Shown here: positions 41,160-43,538 of the stretch, in pieces
Position numbering within the stretch: the stretch's first letter is position 1
How the letters are laid out: each line of letters begins with the position of its first letter
From: Bacteroidetes bacterium UBA4416
Lineage (GTDB): Bacteria; Bacteroidota; Bacteroidia; B-17B0; Aurantibacillaceae
Length of the DNA stretch: 43,538 bases
NCBI GenBank assembly: GCA_002390745.1
Contig: DGQK01000041.1
Span: 311-43,848, forward strand
Direction of reading: 5' to 3'
The notes under the pieces: generated by a model
Seen by the model: the letters and a program-made list of their open reading frames with translations, nothing else
The model's database searches: none
Told to the model about the DNA's origin: nothing
Position numbers and translations under genes: made by a program

Positions 41160-41497
41160 AACGCAAATACAAAGGCAATACCCTGCCCGAAGTGCTGATC
41201 GCCATCGCCATCATGTCCTTTGCCTCGGTGATGGGAATGGGCATTTATGTGAACATCCAGGAGAACACGCAGCCTTTCCTGAAACTAAAAGCGTCGGAGC
41301 TGGCAACAAACTGCCTGCGGGAAACCGAAGAGAAGCGCGACTACTTCGACCAGGAGTATAAGGAAGAAGAGTTCTCACTGAAAAAAACGATCCGCCACTC
41401 CGGGCGTTACCCGGATTGCATCATCATCAACATTACCGTATTTCACAAAACAGAAAAGAAAGTCTGCGAACTTCAAAAGCTCATCCATGCCGATTAA
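41150..41497 (+). CDS. Pseudopilin with type III prepilin signal
   Basis: The 115-residue protein carries the class III signal KYKGNTLPEVLIAIAIM: Gly9 at -1, Asn10 at +1 and Glu14 at +5, followed by a hydrophobic helix. A short soluble part of about 80 residues follows. The unusual Asn at +1 (normally Phe or Met) is tolerated in some minor pilins. It probably is a minor pseudopilin of the GspI/PilV type. The start overlaps the GspK-like gene by 10 bases, and the next pilin overlaps its end by 11. Confidence 0.85.
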   Translation: MVLKRKYKGNTLPEVLIAIAIMSFASVMGMGIYVNIQENTQPFLKLKASELATNCLRETEEKRDYFDQEYKEEEFSLKKTIRHSGRYPDCIIINITVFHKTEKKVCELQKLIHAD

Positions 41498-42002
41498 CCA
41501 CAAGCTGAAAGCCTTTACCATAATGGAGTTGCTGGTGAGCATGACGCTCACAGGCATCCTCGTGGCTTTTGCCTTTATGGGCTATAACCAGGTGCAGAAG
41601 CTGTTTGTGAGCTATACGGTGCAGAGCCAATTTATTACCGACTACAACCAGCTGAACAAAGCCCTGGCGATCCTGTCGGAGCGGGCCAAAACGGTAGAAG
41701 CCCAGGGCGAAAAGACCATTGCCTTTAAAACGGATTCAAATACGGTATTACTGGATATGAGCACAAAGAACATGCTGCTGAAATTTCCGTCGCACACCGA
41801 TACCTTTGCCATGGAAGCGAAAGAGCTTAAGCCCCTGCCGGTGATGCTCGGTGACCAAACGCCTTTACCACTTCTCCGGAGCTTCGATTGTACGGTGATG
41901 TTCCAAAGCCAGAAATTTCGCGTATCTTTCCGTAAGGAATATGATGCCTCTACACTATTAACCACCACCTTAGAATTATTACCACCCGATGAGCAGCCTT
42001 GA
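41487..42002 (+). CDS. Pseudopilin with N-terminal FTIMELLVSM motif
   Basis: The 171-residue protein has the prepilin motif KLKAFTIMELLVSMTLTG, with Ala9 at -1, Phe10 at +1 and Glu14 at +5. The hydrophobic helix runs to about residue 31, and the soluble domain of about 140 residues has alternating strands. Length and order suggest a GspJ/PilW-like minor pilin, though this is tentative. Ala at -1 is an accepted variant for prepilin peptidases. The next gene overlaps its end by 14 bases. Confidence 0.87.
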   Translation: MPINHKLKAFTIMELLVSMTLTGILVAFAFMGYNQVQKLFVSYTVQSQFITDYNQLNKALAILSERAKTVEAQGEKTIAFKTDSNTVLLDMSTKNMLLKFPSHTDTFAMEAKELKPLPVMLGDQTPLPLLRSFDCTVMFQSQKFRVSFRKEYDASTLLTTTLELLPPDEQP

Positions 42003-43164
42003 TCTTTCCAGATACCAGCAGCCGAAGCCCGGCAAGAAGCCTGCAGGGCCGGCGGAAGAAGGCTCCTCGCTGTCGGAGAAGCTCTCGGATACCCTGAGCA
42101 AAGACATCGCTTTCTTCGATAAGAAGTTTGGGCAGGCTCAGAAAGAAGCTTTTTATTCGGAGCTTGGCTTGCTATTATCTTCCGGGATCGATATCAAGAC
42201 AGCGCTGGAGATCATCGAAGACCAGATGAAAGTCAAAAAGCACCGCGAGATCATTGTGCAGATCAAAGACGATATCATCTCCGGAAACGCCGTGTGGGAA
42301 GCCATTCACAAACATCCGAAAACGTTTTCCGTGTACGAATACCAAAGCATCCGCATCGGGGAGGAATCGGGCAAGCTGCCGGAGGTATTGATGGAACTGG
42401 GAAAATTTTATACCAGCGCCATTAAGCTCAGGCGGCAGGTGATCAGCACCCTCACCTACCCGGTGGTGGTATTGGTGATGAGCGTGCTCATTGTGCAGTT
42501 CATGCTTTCCTTTGTGGTGCCGATGTTCAGCGATATTTTCAAGCACACTGGCGCCGATCTTCCGGCTACCACGCAGCTGCTTATTAAGGTGAGTGCGAAG
42601 TCGGGGCTGATCTTTTACAGCCTGCTCTTCCTCGTGATTGCCGGCATGCTGTTTCATAAGACCCAGCAACACAAAACCTGGTTCCGCAAATACACGGCAG
42701 CCCTCTTCTTAAAGATCCCGGTGATCAATGAGCTGATCCGTAAAATTTATTTAGCACGCTTTTGTCAGTCGATGAAGCTGCTCTTAGGCTCAAAAGTGTT
42801 GCTCATCGACGCCCTCGATCTGGTAAAGAACATGATCGGTTATTACCCGATCGAGTTTGCACTCGACTCCGTGAGAAAAGATGTGTATGCCGGGAAGCAA
42901 TTGCACGAAAGCCTTTCGGAGCATACGATCTTCCCGAAGAAGCTGGTATCGCTCATCAAAGTATCGGAAGAGGTAAATGCGCCGGAGCTGATCTTCGACA
43001 AGCTGAATCAGCAGTACTCCGAAGAGATCGAGCACCAGCAGGCCGTGATCGGCAAAGTGGTGGAACCCTTATTTCTCGTGATCCTTGGCGGCCTGGTAGG
43101 CTTTATCCTGGTAGCTATGTACACGCCGCTGTTTAAAATGAGCTCGGGACTGGATGGGATGTAG
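41989..43164 (+). CDS. gspF: Type II secretion/type IV pilus inner membrane platform protein GspF/PilC-like
   Basis: The 391-residue protein has two T2SSF domains. The first (residues about 50-175) has EAFYSELGLLLSSGIDIKTA and YEYQSIRIGEESGKLPEVL. The second (about 255-380) has ARFCQSMKLLLGSKVLLIDA and LVSLIKVSEEVNAPELIFDK. Three membrane helices are visible: about 150-175, 205-225 and 358-382. It forms the membrane platform on which the assembly ATPase works. The N-terminal 45 residues are Pro/Ser/Lys-rich. No ATPase, secretin or prepilin peptidase gene is in the window; they may lie elsewhere. Confidence 0.9.
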   Translation: MSSLDLSRYQQPKPGKKPAGPAEEGSSLSEKLSDTLSKDIAFFDKKFGQAQKEAFYSELGLLLSSGIDIKTALEIIEDQMKVKKHREIIVQIKDDIISGNAVWEAIHKHPKTFSVYEYQSIRIGEESGKLPEVLMELGKFYTSAIKLRRQVISTLTYPVVVLVMSVLIVQFMLSFVVPMFSDIFKHTGADLPATTQLLIKVSAKSGLIFYSLLFLVIAGMLFHKTQQHKTWFRKYTAALFLKIPVINELIRKIYLARFCQSMKLLLGSKVLLIDALDLVKNMIGYYPIEFALDSVRKDVYAGKQLHESLSEHTIFPKKLVSLIKVSEEVNAPELIFDKLNQQYSEEIEHQQAVIGKVVEPLFLVILGGLVGFILVAMYTPLFKMSSGLDGM

Positions 43165-43212
43165 CTAATGAAACGGATAACAAAAACAACAAATTCCTGG
43201 GTAATGATATTT

Positions 43213-43413
43213 TTACTCTATCAAGCTCATCAAGGACACCTCGAAGGGCTTGTTCTTCCTCAAAACAGTTATCTTTGAAATGTAATTAAAACCCAGTCCC
43301 AGTTTGGTGAGGCTTACATATTGGCGCGGATGTTCTATTCGCGACAAAGGTTGGAATATCGGCAAATACGAGGCTGATAATCTTATACCCGACCTATTAC
43401 CTACTCCAATCAT
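43213..43413 (-). CDS. Short ORF or frame-shifted end of the gene at the right edge
   Basis: The 66-residue frame starts with MIGVGNRSGIRLSASYLPIF and ends EVSLMSLIE; it has strand-like stretches (YVSLTKLGLGFNYIS). Its ATG overlaps the stop of the upstream frame by 17 bases. It may be a separate small gene or the rest of the same protein after a frameshift. Confidence 0.3.
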   Translation of the reverse strand: MIGVGNRSGIRLSASYLPIFQPLSRIEHPRQYVSLTKLGLGFNYISKITVLRKNKPFEVSLMSLIE

Positions 43414-43538
43414 TATCTTTCATATTTTTACCTAATCGGCTTTTTAATTCAAGATCAATAGAGGACATTTCAAAAGCATTCCCTAAACTAAGTACTGAAA
43501 TCAATAAGTCAGAATGTAAGCTTACCTTATTTTCGAGC
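43397..43538 (-). CDS. C-terminal fragment of an unrecognised gene (5' end outside window)
   Basis: An open minus-strand frame enters at the right edge and ends at the stop at 43397-43399. About 46 residues are visible, including LISVLSLGNAFEMSSIDLEL and KSRLGKNMKDNDWSR. No family was recognised. The local sequence is more A/T-rich than the pilin operon next to it. A frame-shifted continuation after the stop is possible. Confidence 0.35.
   Translation of the reverse strand, partial: LENKVSLHSDLLISVLSLGNAFEMSSIDLELKSRLGKNMKDNDWSR

Noticed and set aside
1..43538. tRNA or rRNA genes, insertion sequences, prophage
   Set aside because: No conserved tRNA or rRNA segments, transposases, integrases or phage structural genes were recognised on either strand.

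Overview
The window comes from a chromosome of a Bacteroidota bacterium, most likely in the Chitinophagales/Sphingobacteriales range. Four things support this. Two large secreted proteins end in type IX secretion (T9SS) type A sorting domains. There is a PorE-like TPR/beta-propeller/carboxypeptidase-regulatory protein and a Bacteroidota-type LptD next to a SPOR-containing amidase. Matches to the Bacteroidota -7 promoter element (TAnnTTTG) precede some genes, while Shine-Dalgarno sequences are mostly absent. No rRNA, tRNA, CRISPR array, insertion sequence or prophage was found. The left edge cuts a biotin carboxylase gene. The right edge cuts an unrecognised minus-strand gene.

Layout. 1-2.9 kb: the end of accC, then small envelope proteins, including a lipoprotein with an ExbD-like fold, a secreted TonB C-terminal domain and a TerB-like protein. 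3.0-7.2 kb: two highly disordered, Tyr/Gly/Asn/Gln/Arg/Ser-rich proteins, one of them strongly prion-like, on either side of an MscS channel/cupin pair. 7.2-8.2 kb: a gene-poor stretch with an array of REP-like palindromes and one possible small ORF. 8.2-16 kb: acetyl-CoA acetyltransferase, a membrane metallophosphoesterase, a T9SS cargo protein, an orphan histidine kinase and a CarboxypepD_reg protein. 16-22.3 kb: ferritin, a second T9SS cargo, a lipid A-type acyltransferase, a PorE-like protein and a DUF2459 protein. 22.4-29.9 kb: an envelope-biogenesis block (amidase diverging from lptD, a PH-like membrane protein, a TPMT-like methyltransferase, a UbiA prenyltransferase and Maf). 30-34.8 kb: a histone H1-like protein, a cyanophycinase, an OmpA lipoprotein, a beta-barrel protein, DUF1345 and DUF3606. 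34.8-37.6 kb: a small Cys-containing protein preceded by a dyad element, then an overlapping membrane protein/histidine kinase/LuxR regulator operon. 37.7-39 kb: a thioredoxin-like protein and a DoxX-like membrane protein. 39-43.2 kb: a tightly overlapping type II secretion/type IV pilus-like operon (MORN-repeat protein, GspK/PilX-like protein, two pseudopilins, GspF).

The most interesting parts are the pair of prion-like/polyampholyte proteins, the pseudopilin operon with its unusual GspK-like component, the small-protein/two-component cassette with its upstream dyad, the REP-like array, and an lptD gene whose signal peptide can only be encoded if translation starts at a non-AUG codon (ATC or ATT). 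All functional assignments were made by reading motifs. No database search was possible.
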